Part shown: positions 1 to 7,297 of the stretch, in pieces
How positions within the stretch are numbered: the stretch's first letter is position 1
Layout: each line of letters opens with the position of its first letter
NCBI GenBank assembly: GCA_021784255.1
Contig: JAJXSZ010000158.1
Span: 1-7,297 of the forward strand
DNA: 7,297 nucleotides
Reading direction: 5' to 3'
Source of the DNA: Pseudomonadota bacterium
GTDB lineage: Bacteria; Pseudomonadota; Alphaproteobacteria; Acetobacterales; Acetobacteraceae
The notes under the pieces: model-generated
Database searches by the model: none
The model's input: only the letters and a program-made list of their open reading frames with translations
What the model was told of the DNA's origin: nothing
Program-made: the position numbers and the translations under genes

Positions 1-1212
1 GGGAAAGCCCGCGATCAGTGCGTCGAGCGCATCCAGCCCGTCGCGCAGCGTGCCCTGCACGTCCGACATGATGTGCATGACATGCGAGAAACGCTCGATC
101 GCGAAACTTTCGGTCACCTTCACGCTGCCGATCTCGGCGACGCGCCCGACATCGTTGCGCCCGAGATCGAGCAGCATCAGATGCTCGGCCCGCTCCTTGG
201 GGTCGGCGAGCAACTCCTTGGCGAGCGCCTCGTCCTCCTCGTGCGTCGCGCCGCGCCGGCGGGTGCCGGCGAGCGGACGGATGGTCACGGTGCCGTTGCG
301 CAGCCGTACCAGGATCTCCGGGCTCGACCCGGCGACGCTGAAGCCGCCGAAATCGAGGAAGAACAGGAAGGGCGCCGGGTTGATCCGCCGCAGCGAGCGA
401 TACAGCGCGAAGGGCGGCAGCGCGAAGGGCACGGAGAAGCGCTGGCTGGGCACGATCTGGAAGGCATCGCCGGCGGCGATGTATTCCTTGGCGCGCAGCA
501 CCGCGGCCTTGAACGCCTCGCGGGTGAAGTTGGATCGCGGCTCGGCCAGCGCCGGCAGCGCGACCGGCGGGGCGGCGAGCGGCAGCGGGCGCGCCAGCGC
601 CGCCTCGGCCTCCGCGAGCCGGGCCTGCGCCGCCTCCCATGCCGCCGCGGCGCTGCGCCCGGGATGCGGATAGATCGGCGCGGCCAGCGTCAGCAGGTCG
701 GAGACGTTGTCGAAGATGGCGTAGAGCGAGGGCCGCGCGAGCTGCGCCTCCGGCAGGCCGAGCGCGTCCTCGTTGCGATGGCCGATCGGCTCCATCTGGC
801 GGACCATGTCATAGCCGAGATAGCCGACCAGGCCGCCGCACATCGGCGGCACGCCGGCGGGCACGTCGAGGCGGCTCTCGTTGATCAGCGCGCGCAGGCT
901 CGCGAGCGGTGCCGCCGGGTCGGCCACGAAGGCGAAGGGGGCGGCCTGGGCGTCGCGGTTGATCTCGGCGACGCCGCCGCGGCAACGCCAGATCAGGTCC
1001 GGCTCCAGACCGATGATGGAGTAGCGCCCGCGCGCGGCGCCGCCCTCGACGCTTTCGAGCAGGATCGTGTTCGGCTTGCCGTGCGCGAGCTTGAGGAAGG
1101 CGCCGACCGGCGTGTCGAGGTCGGCCACCAGGCGGCGCGTCAGCACGTTGCCCCGCCCCGCCTCATAGCCCTCGCGGAAGGCGGCGAAGCCGGGGGCCGG
1201 GTTCGCGTTCAT
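1..1212 (-). CDS. trpE: Anthranilate synthase component I (TrpE), 3' end cut off by window edge
   Basis: Cytoplasmic enzyme that converts chorismate to anthranilate, the first committed step of tryptophan synthesis, using ammonia supplied by the TrpG glutaminase subunit. The first 404 codons are present; family members run near 500, so about 100 C-terminal residues lie off the left edge. Visible motifs: LLES at residues 51-54 (the N-terminal element that in known TrpE binds feedback tryptophan), SSPE at 296-299, PLAGTRRRG at 313-321, DLGRND at 349-354, and a SHVMHIMSD stretch with histidines at 377 and 380. These belong to the chorismate-binding fold, and LLES with PLAGT favours TrpE over PabB. 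The ATG start (1212-1210) overlaps the ppiD stop as ATGA, implying one mRNA and translational coupling. No leader peptide or attenuator lies in front of it, which fits its position as a downstream operon gene. The frame is intact to the edge. Confidence 0.96.
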   Translation of the reverse strand, partial: MNANPAPGFAAFREGYEAGRGNVLTRRLVADLDTPVGAFLKLAHGKPNTILLESVEGGAARGRYSIIGLEPDLIWRCRGGVAEINRDAQAAPFAFVADPAAPLASLRALINESRLDVPAGVPPMCGGLVGYLGYDMVRQMEPIGHRNEDALGLPEAQLARPSLYAIFDNVSDLLTLAAPIYPHPGRSAAAAWEAAQARLAEAEAALARPLPLAAPPVALPALAEPRSNFTREAFKAAVLRAKEYIAAGDAFQIVPSQRFSVPFALPPFALYRSLRRINPAPFLFFLDFGGFSVAGSSPEILVRLRNGTVTIRPLAGTRRRGATHEEDEALAKELLADPKERAEHLMLLDLGRNDVGRVAEIGSVKVTESFAIERFSHVMHIMSDVQGTLRDGLDALDALIAGFP

Positions 1213-3125
1213 GGGCCCACCGCCGCGACGGTGGCGAGCTGCGCCTGGTTGACCACCGGCTTGCCTCGCTGGCGCAGCGCCTGGGTGACGAGGGTTTCGA
1301 GGTCGGTGTCGATGGTGCCGGCGATCTGCTGGCGCAGGGTCGCGAGCTCGGCGGGGTGTTTCGCCGGATCGGGGTCGTGCAGCGCGACGAGCTGGGCGAC
1401 CACGAATCCGTCCGGCGTCGCCGCCATCGTCGCCTTGCCCTCCCTGGTCGCGAACAGCGGGTTCAGCAGCGTCGGCGGAAAGCCGGGGGCCGGGGCGACG
1501 CGGGTCACCGCGGGCAGCCTGGTCACGGTGAGTCCGGCCTTGGCCGCGGCCTCGGACATCGTCACGCCGCCGTTCACCGCCGTCATCAGCCCGGCGGCGA
1601 CCGTCTCGGCGGCGTGGCGCAGTTCGTTCTGCGTCCAGTCGGCGGCGACCTGCTGCGCCACCGTCGCGAACGGCTTTTCCTTGGCCGGGGTGATGGCGCG
1701 GACCTCGAGCGCGAAGTAGCCGCTGCTGCCGCCGTTCGGCGTCTGCGGCCCGTCGATCAGCCGCGGCGGATCGCCGGGCTTGGCGCGGAATGCCGCGTCC
1801 ACCAGCGCCTGGCGCAGCGCCTGGTCGGCGGGGATCGGCGCGGGCTTGCCTTCCGGCGTCATCCCCTGCGCGTCGAGCGTGCCCTGCACGGCGCCGAGGC
1901 CGAGGCCGGCGGGCAGCGAGGCCAGCGCCGCGCCGCCCGCGAGCAGGTCGTCGACCTTGCTGGCGCGTGCGTCCATCAGGTCCGCCGCGCGGCGCGCGAT
2001 CAGCGCCTGGCGGATCGCGTCGTGCAGCGAGGCCAGCGTCGGTTCGACCGCGTGCGTGACCTGCGTCACCCGGAGCACCGCGCTGCCTGAGGCGAGCGGG
2101 ATCGGGCCGGTCACCACGCCCTGGCTCGCGGCGAAGGCGGCATCGGCCAGCGCCGGGGAGGGAAAGGCGCCGCGCGCTGCGTTGGTCAGGGCGAGCGCCA
2201 CGGCGCCCTCCTTGCGGGCCAGCGCCTGCACCGCACTCCAGTCGGCACCCGCTTTCCAGGCCTGGGCGATCGCCGTCGCCTTGGCGGCGTCGGGCGCGGT
2301 CACCAGCTCGACGCTGCGCTGGCCGGCGGTGGCGAGGCTGGCCGCCTCACGCTTGAACTCGGCGGCGATGTCGGCCTCGCTCACCTTGATCTTGCCGGCG
2401 AGGGTCTGCGGCGAGAGCACCACGGCGCGGATGCGCCGGTACTCGGGAGCGCGGTAATCGGCCGGATGGTCGGCGTACCAGCGCTGCAACTGGGCCGGCG
2501 TCGGTGCCGGCGGCGCCGGCTGGGACGCGGTGGTCACACTCACCGCGTCGGCGATGCGCGATTCGCCGCGATAGCGATAGACGATGTTGGTCAGCACGTC
2601 GGGGCTGACGATCCCCGCGCGGAGCGCGCCGAAGAACTGGGTGCGCGCGAGCTGGCCCCGCATCAGGCCGAGAAACTGCGCCTGGCTGATGTTGTTGCGA
2701 TCCAGCACCGACTGGAACGTCGCCGGGTCGAACTGGCCGGACGGGCCGTGGAAGGCGGGGATCGACCAGATCGCCTGCTGCAGCGCCGGCGCCGGCACGA
2801 CAACGCCGAGATCGCCGATCGCGGTGTCCATCGCCGTCGCGGTGATCAGCTGGTCGATCACCTGGGCGGCGAGCGCCTTGCGGATCGCCGCATTCGGCTG
2901 CTCGCCCTGCGGCAGGGAGGCCTGGATGCGCTGCAATTGCTGCTGATAGGCCTGCTGCACCTGGGCGAGCTCGATCTTGTGCCCGGCGACACGCGCCACC
3001 GGCGGGATGCCGCCGGTGAGGTTGATGCGCGCCGCCACCCCCCAGAAGATGAACGCGGCCACCAGGGCGAGGAAGAACAGCCGCACGGGCCAGGTATCGA
3101 GCGAGCGGCGCAGGATAGCGAGCAT
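1209..3125 (-). CDS. ppiD: PpiD/SurA-type periplasmic folding factor (peptidyl-prolyl isomerase family)
   Basis: Predicted inner-membrane-anchored periplasmic chaperone of the SurA/PpiD family, which helps exported proteins fold near the Sec exit. 638 residues; E. coli PpiD is about 620. A short basic N-terminus (RR at 6-7) is followed by one membrane helix at about 14-32, giving an N-in topology with the rest periplasmic. Residues 35-190 look like the SurA-N chaperone region, including the family-typical QFDPATFQSVL near 131-141 and RGQLARTQFF near 156-165. Residues about 268-358 align roughly with a parvulin domain but lack its usual signature (see findings). Start chosen at 3125: MLAILRRSLDTW followed by the helix is typical of the family. 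The open frame continues upstream but only antisense to tpiA. A weak GAAAG lies 7 bases before the ATG. It is translated into trpE through ATGA. The family is sure; the symbol is by overall architecture. Confidence 0.9.
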   Translation of the reverse strand: MLAILRRSLDTWPVRLFFLALVAAFIFWGVAARINLTGGIPPVARVAGHKIELAQVQQAYQQQLQRIQASLPQGEQPNAAIRKALAAQVIDQLITATAMDTAIGDLGVVVPAPALQQAIWSIPAFHGPSGQFDPATFQSVLDRNNISQAQFLGLMRGQLARTQFFGALRAGIVSPDVLTNIVYRYRGESRIADAVSVTTASQPAPPAPTPAQLQRWYADHPADYRAPEYRRIRAVVLSPQTLAGKIKVSEADIAAEFKREAASLATAGQRSVELVTAPDAAKATAIAQAWKAGADWSAVQALARKEGAVALALTNAARGAFPSPALADAAFAASQGVVTGPIPLASGSAVLRVTQVTHAVEPTLASLHDAIRQALIARRAADLMDARASKVDDLLAGGAALASLPAGLGLGAVQGTLDAQGMTPEGKPAPIPADQALRQALVDAAFRAKPGDPPRLIDGPQTPNGGSSGYFALEVRAITPAKEKPFATVAQQVAADWTQNELRHAAETVAAGLMTAVNGGVTMSEAAAKAGLTVTRLPAVTRVAPAPGFPPTLLNPLFATREGKATMAATPDGFVVAQLVALHDPDPAKHPAELATLRQQIAGTIDTDLETLVTQALRQRGKPVVNQAQLATVAAVGP

Positions 3126-3182
3126 GCTGGTTCTTTCGGTCCTCGGTTGGGCGGGCGTTGTGGCGGTTCGGCGGAGGCGGGG

Positions 3183-3203
3183 CCGGACCCTGGCGGGGCC
3201 CGG
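3183..3203 (-). other. GC-rich hairpin in the putative ppiD leader
   Basis: Read on the minus strand, CCGGGCCC, loop CGCCA, GGGTCCGG gives an 8-pair stem with one G-U wobble and a 5-base loop. On the plus strand the same position is an A-C mismatch, so the structure favours the minus (ppiD) transcript. It ends about 58 bases before the ppiD start codon. There is no T-run after it, so it is not a standard intrinsic terminator. In DNA of this GC content chance hairpins are common, so function is uncertain. Confidence 0.3.
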
Positions 3204-3276
3204 ATGCTGGGCGGCTTGACGCGGCGCACCATAGGCAGGGCGGCCCGGCAATGCCATACCGTCGCCGCCATCGGGC

Positions 3277-3283
3277 AGGGGGA
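3277..3283 (+). promoter_or_regulatory. Ribosome binding site of tpiA
   Basis: AGGGGGA lies 5 bases before the tpiA ATG at 3289. It is a purine-rich Shine-Dalgarno match at workable spacing and supports that ATG over the internal ATG at 3298. It is the clearest ribosome binding site in the window. Confidence 0.65.
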
Positions 3284-3288
3284 CGCGG

Positions 3289-4002
3289 ATGCGCCGGATG
3301 ATCGCCGGAAACTGGAAGATGAACATGCTGTCGGAGGGCGCGCTCCAACTCGCCGGCGCGCTGCGCCGCGGCGCCGACCGGCTGGGCTGCGAGCTGCTGG
3401 TCTGCCCGCCGGCCACCGTGCTTTCCGCGGTCGCCCATGTCCTCCTGGGCTCGGCCTGCCAGACCGGCGCGCAGGACTGCCACGCCGAGGCCGCGGGCGC
3501 GCATACCGGCGACCTCGCGGCGCCGATGCTGCGCGACGCCGGCGCCACCCATGTGATCCTCGGCCACTCGGAACGGCGCGCCCAGCACGGCGAGACCGAC
3601 GCCATGGTTCACGCCAAGGTCGAGGCCGCCGTCCGCGCCGGACTGGTGCCCATCGTCTGCGTCGGCGAAACGCTTGCCGAGCGCGAGGGCGGGCGGGCCG
3701 AATCCGTGGTCGCCGGGCAGCTCGCCGGCAGCCTGCCGCACGGTTTCGCGGGTCTTGTCGCCTACGAGCCGGTATGGGCGATCGGCACCGGCCGCACCCC
3801 GACGCAGGCCGACATCGCCGCCATGCACGCGGCGATCCGCCACCGCGTCGGAGCCGCGATCCGCATCCTCTACGGTGGCTCGGTGAAGCCGGAGAACGCG
3901 GCGGCGATCCTGGCCCTGCCCGAGGTCGGCGGCGCCCTGGTGGGGGGCGCCAGCCTGGATGCCGCCTCGTTCCTGGCCATCGCCGCCGCATGCCCGGTCT
4001 GA
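3289..4002 (+). CDS. tpiA: Triosephosphate isomerase
   Basis: Cytoplasmic TIM-barrel enzyme interconverting dihydroxyacetone phosphate and glyceraldehyde 3-phosphate in glycolysis and gluconeogenesis. 237 residues, slightly shorter than the usual 250 or so. The full catalytic set is visible: N8 and K10 in AGNWKMN, H93 in LGHSERR, and E160 in AYEPVWAIGTG, whose following residues form the mobile loop 6. Phosphate-binding segments YGGSVKPEN (195-203) and GALVGGASL (215-223) are intact. Start at 3289 gives MRRMIAGNWK, matching the family N-terminus, with AGGGGGA 5 bases upstream. First gene of the rightward cluster, divergent from ppiD and followed by a 193-base gap before secG. It may therefore form its own transcript or be read partly through. 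Functional enzyme expected. Confidence 0.98.
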   Translation: MRRMIAGNWKMNMLSEGALQLAGALRRGADRLGCELLVCPPATVLSAVAHVLLGSACQTGAQDCHAEAAGAHTGDLAAPMLRDAGATHVILGHSERRAQHGETDAMVHAKVEAAVRAGLVPIVCVGETLAEREGGRAESVVAGQLAGSLPHGFAGLVAYEPVWAIGTGRTPTQADIAAMHAAIRHRVGAAIRILYGGSVKPENAAAILALPEVGGALVGGASLDAASFLAIAAACPV

Positions 4003-4102
4003 CTCCCGGCCGGCCGGATGGGCGCCCCAGCGAGGCTCGCGCGCACCGGTTGCCCGCGGTCGGGCGCGGGGTCGTTCGTGGCGGTCGCTGGCGGCGGCCG
4101 AT

Positions 4103-4119
4103 CCCGGGGGCGGCCCGGG
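4103..4119 (+). other. GC hairpin upstream of the secG promoter, possible tpiA transcript end
   Basis: CCCGGG, loop GGCGG, CCCGGG forms a 6-pair all-GC stem directly before the proposed -35 at 4123. The sequence after it is purine-rich with no U-tract, so an ordinary intrinsic terminator is not supported. It may stabilise the tpiA 3' end or be chance in GC-rich DNA. Confidence 0.3.
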
Positions 4120-4122
4120 GAG

Positions 4123-4150
4123 TTGATCTTGGGGGCGGGGACGCTACAAG
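4123..4150 (+). promoter_or_regulatory. Candidate sigma-70-type promoter for secG-pyrG-kdsA
   Basis: TTGATC (4123-4128), a 16-base spacer, then TACAAG (4145-4150). Each hexamer matches four of six consensus bases, and GCTACAAG is a -10 type often seen in GC-rich alphaproteobacteria. Transcription would begin near 4157, leaving a leader of roughly 40 bases before secG. It is the best promoter-like pair in the window, and it lies where a promoter would be expected after the long gap. Confidence 0.5.
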
Positions 4151-4195
4151 CACGCAGCCTTTCCCATCCCCTGCTCGCGGCGCGCCCCATTTACC

Positions 4196-4522
4196 ATGAC
4201 GCTGGTCCTGCTGATCATCCACCTCTTCGTCACCATTGCGCTGATCGGCGTCGTGCTGATCCAGCGCAGCGAGGGGGGCGGGCTCGGCATCGGCTCCTCG
4301 CAGGGCATGGGCGCGTTCATGGGCGGGCGCGGCACCGCCAACCTGCTCACCCGCACCACCGCGGTGCTGGCGGCCGTCTTCTTCGGCCTGTCGCTGGCGC
4401 TGGCCCTGCTCGGGCACCGGCAGAGCGGCGGGCTGCTCGCACCGCCGCCCACTTCCGCGCCGGCCACCTCCGCGCCGCTTGCGCCCGCCGCGCCCGCCGG
4501 CCCGGTCGTTCCGACAAAGTAG
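4196..4522 (+). CDS. secG: Preprotein translocase subunit SecG
   Basis: Small inner-membrane subunit of the SecYEG channel that aids SecA-driven export. 108 residues. Helix 1 spans about 2-22, followed by the family-typical loop QRSEGGGLGIG (23-33) and a glycine-rich segment with GRGTANLLTRTTAVLA (45-60); helix 2 spans about 54-72. The tail from 81 is rich in Pro and Ala and carries no recognisable domain, as is common in alphaproteobacterial SecG. The ATG at 4196 gives MTLVLLIIHL, the expected N-terminus. No Shine-Dalgarno sequence precedes it, and the leader is pyrimidine-rich. pyrG begins 48 bases downstream on the same strand, and the tpiA-secG-pyrG order is conserved in alphaproteobacteria. 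Confidence 0.96.
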   Translation: MTLVLLIIHLFVTIALIGVVLIQRSEGGGLGIGSSQGMGAFMGGRGTANLLTRTTAVLAAVFFGLSLALALLGHRQSGGLLAPPPTSAPATSAPLAPAAPAGPVVPTK

Positions 4523-4570
4523 GCGCGCGGCCTTGCCAGGGACTCCCGGCGCGGCCTATCACGAGCGCCC
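4523..4570 (+). repeat. secG-pyrG spacer with a direct 8-base repeat
   Basis: GCGCGGCC occurs at 4525-4532 and again at 4549-4556 in the 48-base spacer, start to start 24 bases. There is no clear promoter, terminator or strong ribosome binding site, so pyrG is probably cotranscribed with secG. The repeat may be chance given the base composition. Confidence 0.35.
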
Positions 4571-6209
<1,639 letters not shown>

Positions 6210-6217
<8 letters not shown>

Positions 6218-7043
6218 GCCGCGCCATGTGGCGGTCGGTCCGGTCGCTTTCGGCAACGACCTGCCGTTCGTGCTGATCGCCGGGCCGTGCCAGATCGAGA
6301 GCCGCGAGCACGCGATGGGGGTCGCGCGTGAACTGGTCGCGATCAGCCGCGCCGCCGGCGTGCCGCTGGTGTTCAAGAGCAGCTACGACAAGGCCAACCG
6401 CACCAGCCTCGGCGGCGCGCGCGGCGTTGGCATCGACCAGGGGCTCGCCATCCTCGCCGAGATCCGCGCGACGCTGGGCTGCCCGGTGCTCACCGACATC
6501 CATGGCCTCGAGCAGGTGAAGCCCGCCGCCGAGGCGGTCGATATCCTGCAGATCCCGGCCTTTCTCTGCCGCCAGACCGACCTGCTGCTCGCCGCCGGCG
6601 CGACCGGACGGGCGATCAACGTCAAGAAGGGGCAGTTCCTGGCGCCGTGGGACATGAAGAACGTCGCCGCCAAGATCGCCAGCACCGGCAACGAGCGCAT
6701 CCTGCTCACCGAGCGCGGGGCCTCGTTCGGCTACAACACGCTGGTGACCGATTTCCGCGCCCTGCCGATCATGGCCGAGACCGGCTACCCGGTGGTGTTC
6801 GACGCCACCCATTCGGTGCAGCAGCCGGGTGGGCAGGGAGCCGCGTCGGGCGGCGAGCGCCGCTATGCGCCGGTGCTCGCCCGGGCAGCGCTCGCGGTCG
6901 GCTGCGCCGCGATCTTCATGGAATGCCACCCCGACCCCGACCACGCGCCGTCGGACGGGCCCAACATGATCCCGCTCGCCGCCATGGCGGGTGTCGTCGC
7001 CGAGCTGGTCGCGATCGACCGGCTGATCAAGGCCGGTGGCTGA
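6210..7043 (+). CDS. kdsA: 2-dehydro-3-deoxyphosphooctonate aldolase (KDO-8-phosphate synthase), metal-dependent type
   Basis: Cytoplasmic TIM-barrel enzyme condensing phosphoenolpyruvate with arabinose 5-phosphate to KDO-8-phosphate, for the inner core of lipopolysaccharide. 277 residues, normal length. Motifs: GPCQIES (25-31), SSYDKANRTS (57-66), PAFLCRQTDL (116-125), NVKKGQF (137-143), DATHSVQQPGGQG (198-210), ECHPDPDHAPSDGPN (238-252). Numbering from the TTG, the four metal ligands known from the Aquifex enzyme are all present: C27, H201, E238 and D249. E. coli KdsA has Asn at the Cys position and needs no metal. The start is uncertain: TTG at 6210 overlaps pyrG by 8 bases and keeps the leading residues, while GTG at 6228 would shorten the protein by 6. 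Both leave the fold intact. The next gene overlaps its stop. Clearly KdsA rather than DAHP synthase, from the ANRTS and PGGQG motifs. Confidence 0.97.
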
Positions 7044-7297
7044 CCTCACGCCCCGCCAGCGCCAGGCGATCGCGGCGCCGGCACTCGGTATCGCGCTGTT
7101 CGCGCTCGGCGCCGTCAGTTGGGTTGCCGGCGGGCATCGCGTCCTCGGCATGCTGCTCGGGCTGCTCGGCCTCGCGGCGGTGGTCTGGGGCCTCACCGCG
7201 CAGCGGCGCGACCCGGTGCTGCGCCGGCGCGCGCAGCCGCTGATGCGGGGCAGCCGGGGCGCGGAGGGCGGGCGTGGCTCGGGCGGGTCGAACTCGG
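7036..7297 (+). CDS. Small predicted membrane protein of unknown function, right end cut off
   Basis: An open frame begins at GTG 7036 and runs to the window edge without a stop (87 codons visible). The translation starts MADLTPRQRQAIAAPALG, then two hydrophobic segments at about 13-31 and 34-51 separated by a short GGHR turn, then a basic stretch (AQRRDPVLRRRAQ, about 52-64) and a Gly/Ser/Arg-rich tail. This suggests a helical hairpin with both ends in the cytoplasm. The GTG overlaps the kdsA stop by 8 bases, and AAGG (7029-7032) lies only 3 bases before it, an unusually short spacing. I do not recognise the family. Support is the overlap, the strand, and a membrane-protein pattern that would be unlikely in a shadow frame. 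Alternative: a later in-frame start such as ATG 7150, which would lose helix 1. Confidence 0.6.
   Translation, partial: MADLTPRQRQAIAAPALGIALFALGAVSWVAGGHRVLGMLLGLLGLAAVVWGLTAQRRDPVLRRRAQPLMRGSRGAEGGRGSGGSNS

Larger units (their letters stand above)
3126..3288. promoter_or_regulatory. Divergent intergenic region between ppiD and tpiA
   Basis: These 163 bases separate the two divergent operons and should hold a promoter for each. I cannot place either with confidence. On the plus strand a TTGACG sits at 3216-3221, a good -35 match, but nothing resembling a -10 follows at 16-18 bases. On the minus strand TATGGT (3233-3228) could be a -10 for ppiD, but the -35 is poor. A GC-rich hairpin (3183-3203) would lie in the ppiD leader if transcription begins there. 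No small ORF or RNA gene is evident. Confidence 0.5.
4003..4195 (+). other. GC-rich gap between tpiA and secG
   Basis: These 193 bases hold no convincing gene. Reading in order: CCGGCCGGCCGG directly after the tpiA stop (4006-4017); a small hairpin GCCCG/CGGGC with a 4-base loop (4052-4065); a second hairpin at 4103-4119; a candidate sigma-70-type promoter at 4123-4150; then a pyrimidine-rich leader to the secG ATG. The hairpins lack T-runs. I read the gap as a weak tpiA terminator zone followed by a secG promoter, by inference. Confidence 0.55.

Noticed and set aside
73..1719. 548-codon plus-strand open frame across trpE and the end of ppiD
   Set aside because: The opposite strand encodes clear TrpE motifs in the right order. 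The plus-strand peptide is low-complexity Arg/Gly/Ala without a domain.
3216..3221. TTGACG as the -35 of a tpiA promoter
   Set aside because: No acceptable -10 hexamer lies 16-18 bases downstream; the sequence there is all G and C.
2347..3843. Long open frames antisense to or out of frame with ppiD and tpiA, including the upstream extension of the ppiD frame to 3605
   Set aside because: GC-rich DNA yields few stops in shadow frames. These translations are Arg/Ala/Pro/Gly-rich with no family motifs, and they overlap genes with complete, recognisable proteins.
4006..4017. CCGGCCGGCCGG after the tpiA stop as an intrinsic terminator
   Set aside because: The self-complementary tract leaves no room for a loop in a stable stem and is not followed by a T-run.
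6226..6228. ATG at 6226 as the kdsA start
   Set aside because: It is out of frame with KdsA; only TTG 6210 and GTG 6228 are usable nearby starts.

Overview
This is a compact, very GC-rich window of core chromosomal genes. The organism is most likely an alphaproteobacterium. The pairing ppiD-trpE diverging from tpiA-secG-pyrG-kdsA is a familiar alphaproteobacterial arrangement, and the GC-rich codon use and protein style fit Rhodospirillales/Acetobacteraceae. Genus cannot be read from this sequence alone. KdsA (KDO synthesis) shows a Gram-negative, LPS-type envelope.

Layout. Minus strand, left part: ppiD (3125 to 1209), a periplasmic membrane-anchored SurA/PpiD-type folding factor, is followed by trpE (1212 down to the window edge), the large subunit of anthranilate synthase. 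The two overlap by 4 bases (ATGA), so they almost certainly share an mRNA. trpE lacks roughly its last 100 codons because the window starts inside it. Positions 3126-3288 form a divergent intergenic region. Plus strand, right part: tpiA (3289-4002), a 193-base GC-rich gap with a plausible sigma-70-type promoter, secG (4196-4522), a 48-base gap, pyrG (4571-6217), kdsA (6210-7043), and the start of a small two-helix membrane protein (7036 to the right edge). pyrG/kdsA and kdsA/orf each overlap by exactly 8 bases, and both downstream genes start with non-ATG codons (TTG, GTG).

How the genes relate. The left operon joins envelope protein folding to the first committed step of tryptophan synthesis. 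The right cluster combines glycolysis (TpiA), protein export (SecG), CTP synthesis (PyrG) and KDO-8-phosphate synthesis (KdsA). PyrG and KdsA are linked metabolically, because CTP is used to activate KDO as CMP-KDO for lipopolysaccharide.

I saw no mobile element, CRISPR array, tRNA or rRNA gene, or sign of recent transfer, and no undescribed multi-gene system. The points worth a second look are small: a PpiD parvulin domain that looks catalytically dead, a KdsA of the metal-dependent class, repeated 8-base overlaps with weak start codons, a secG leader without a Shine-Dalgarno sequence, and an unrecognised small membrane protein at the right edge.
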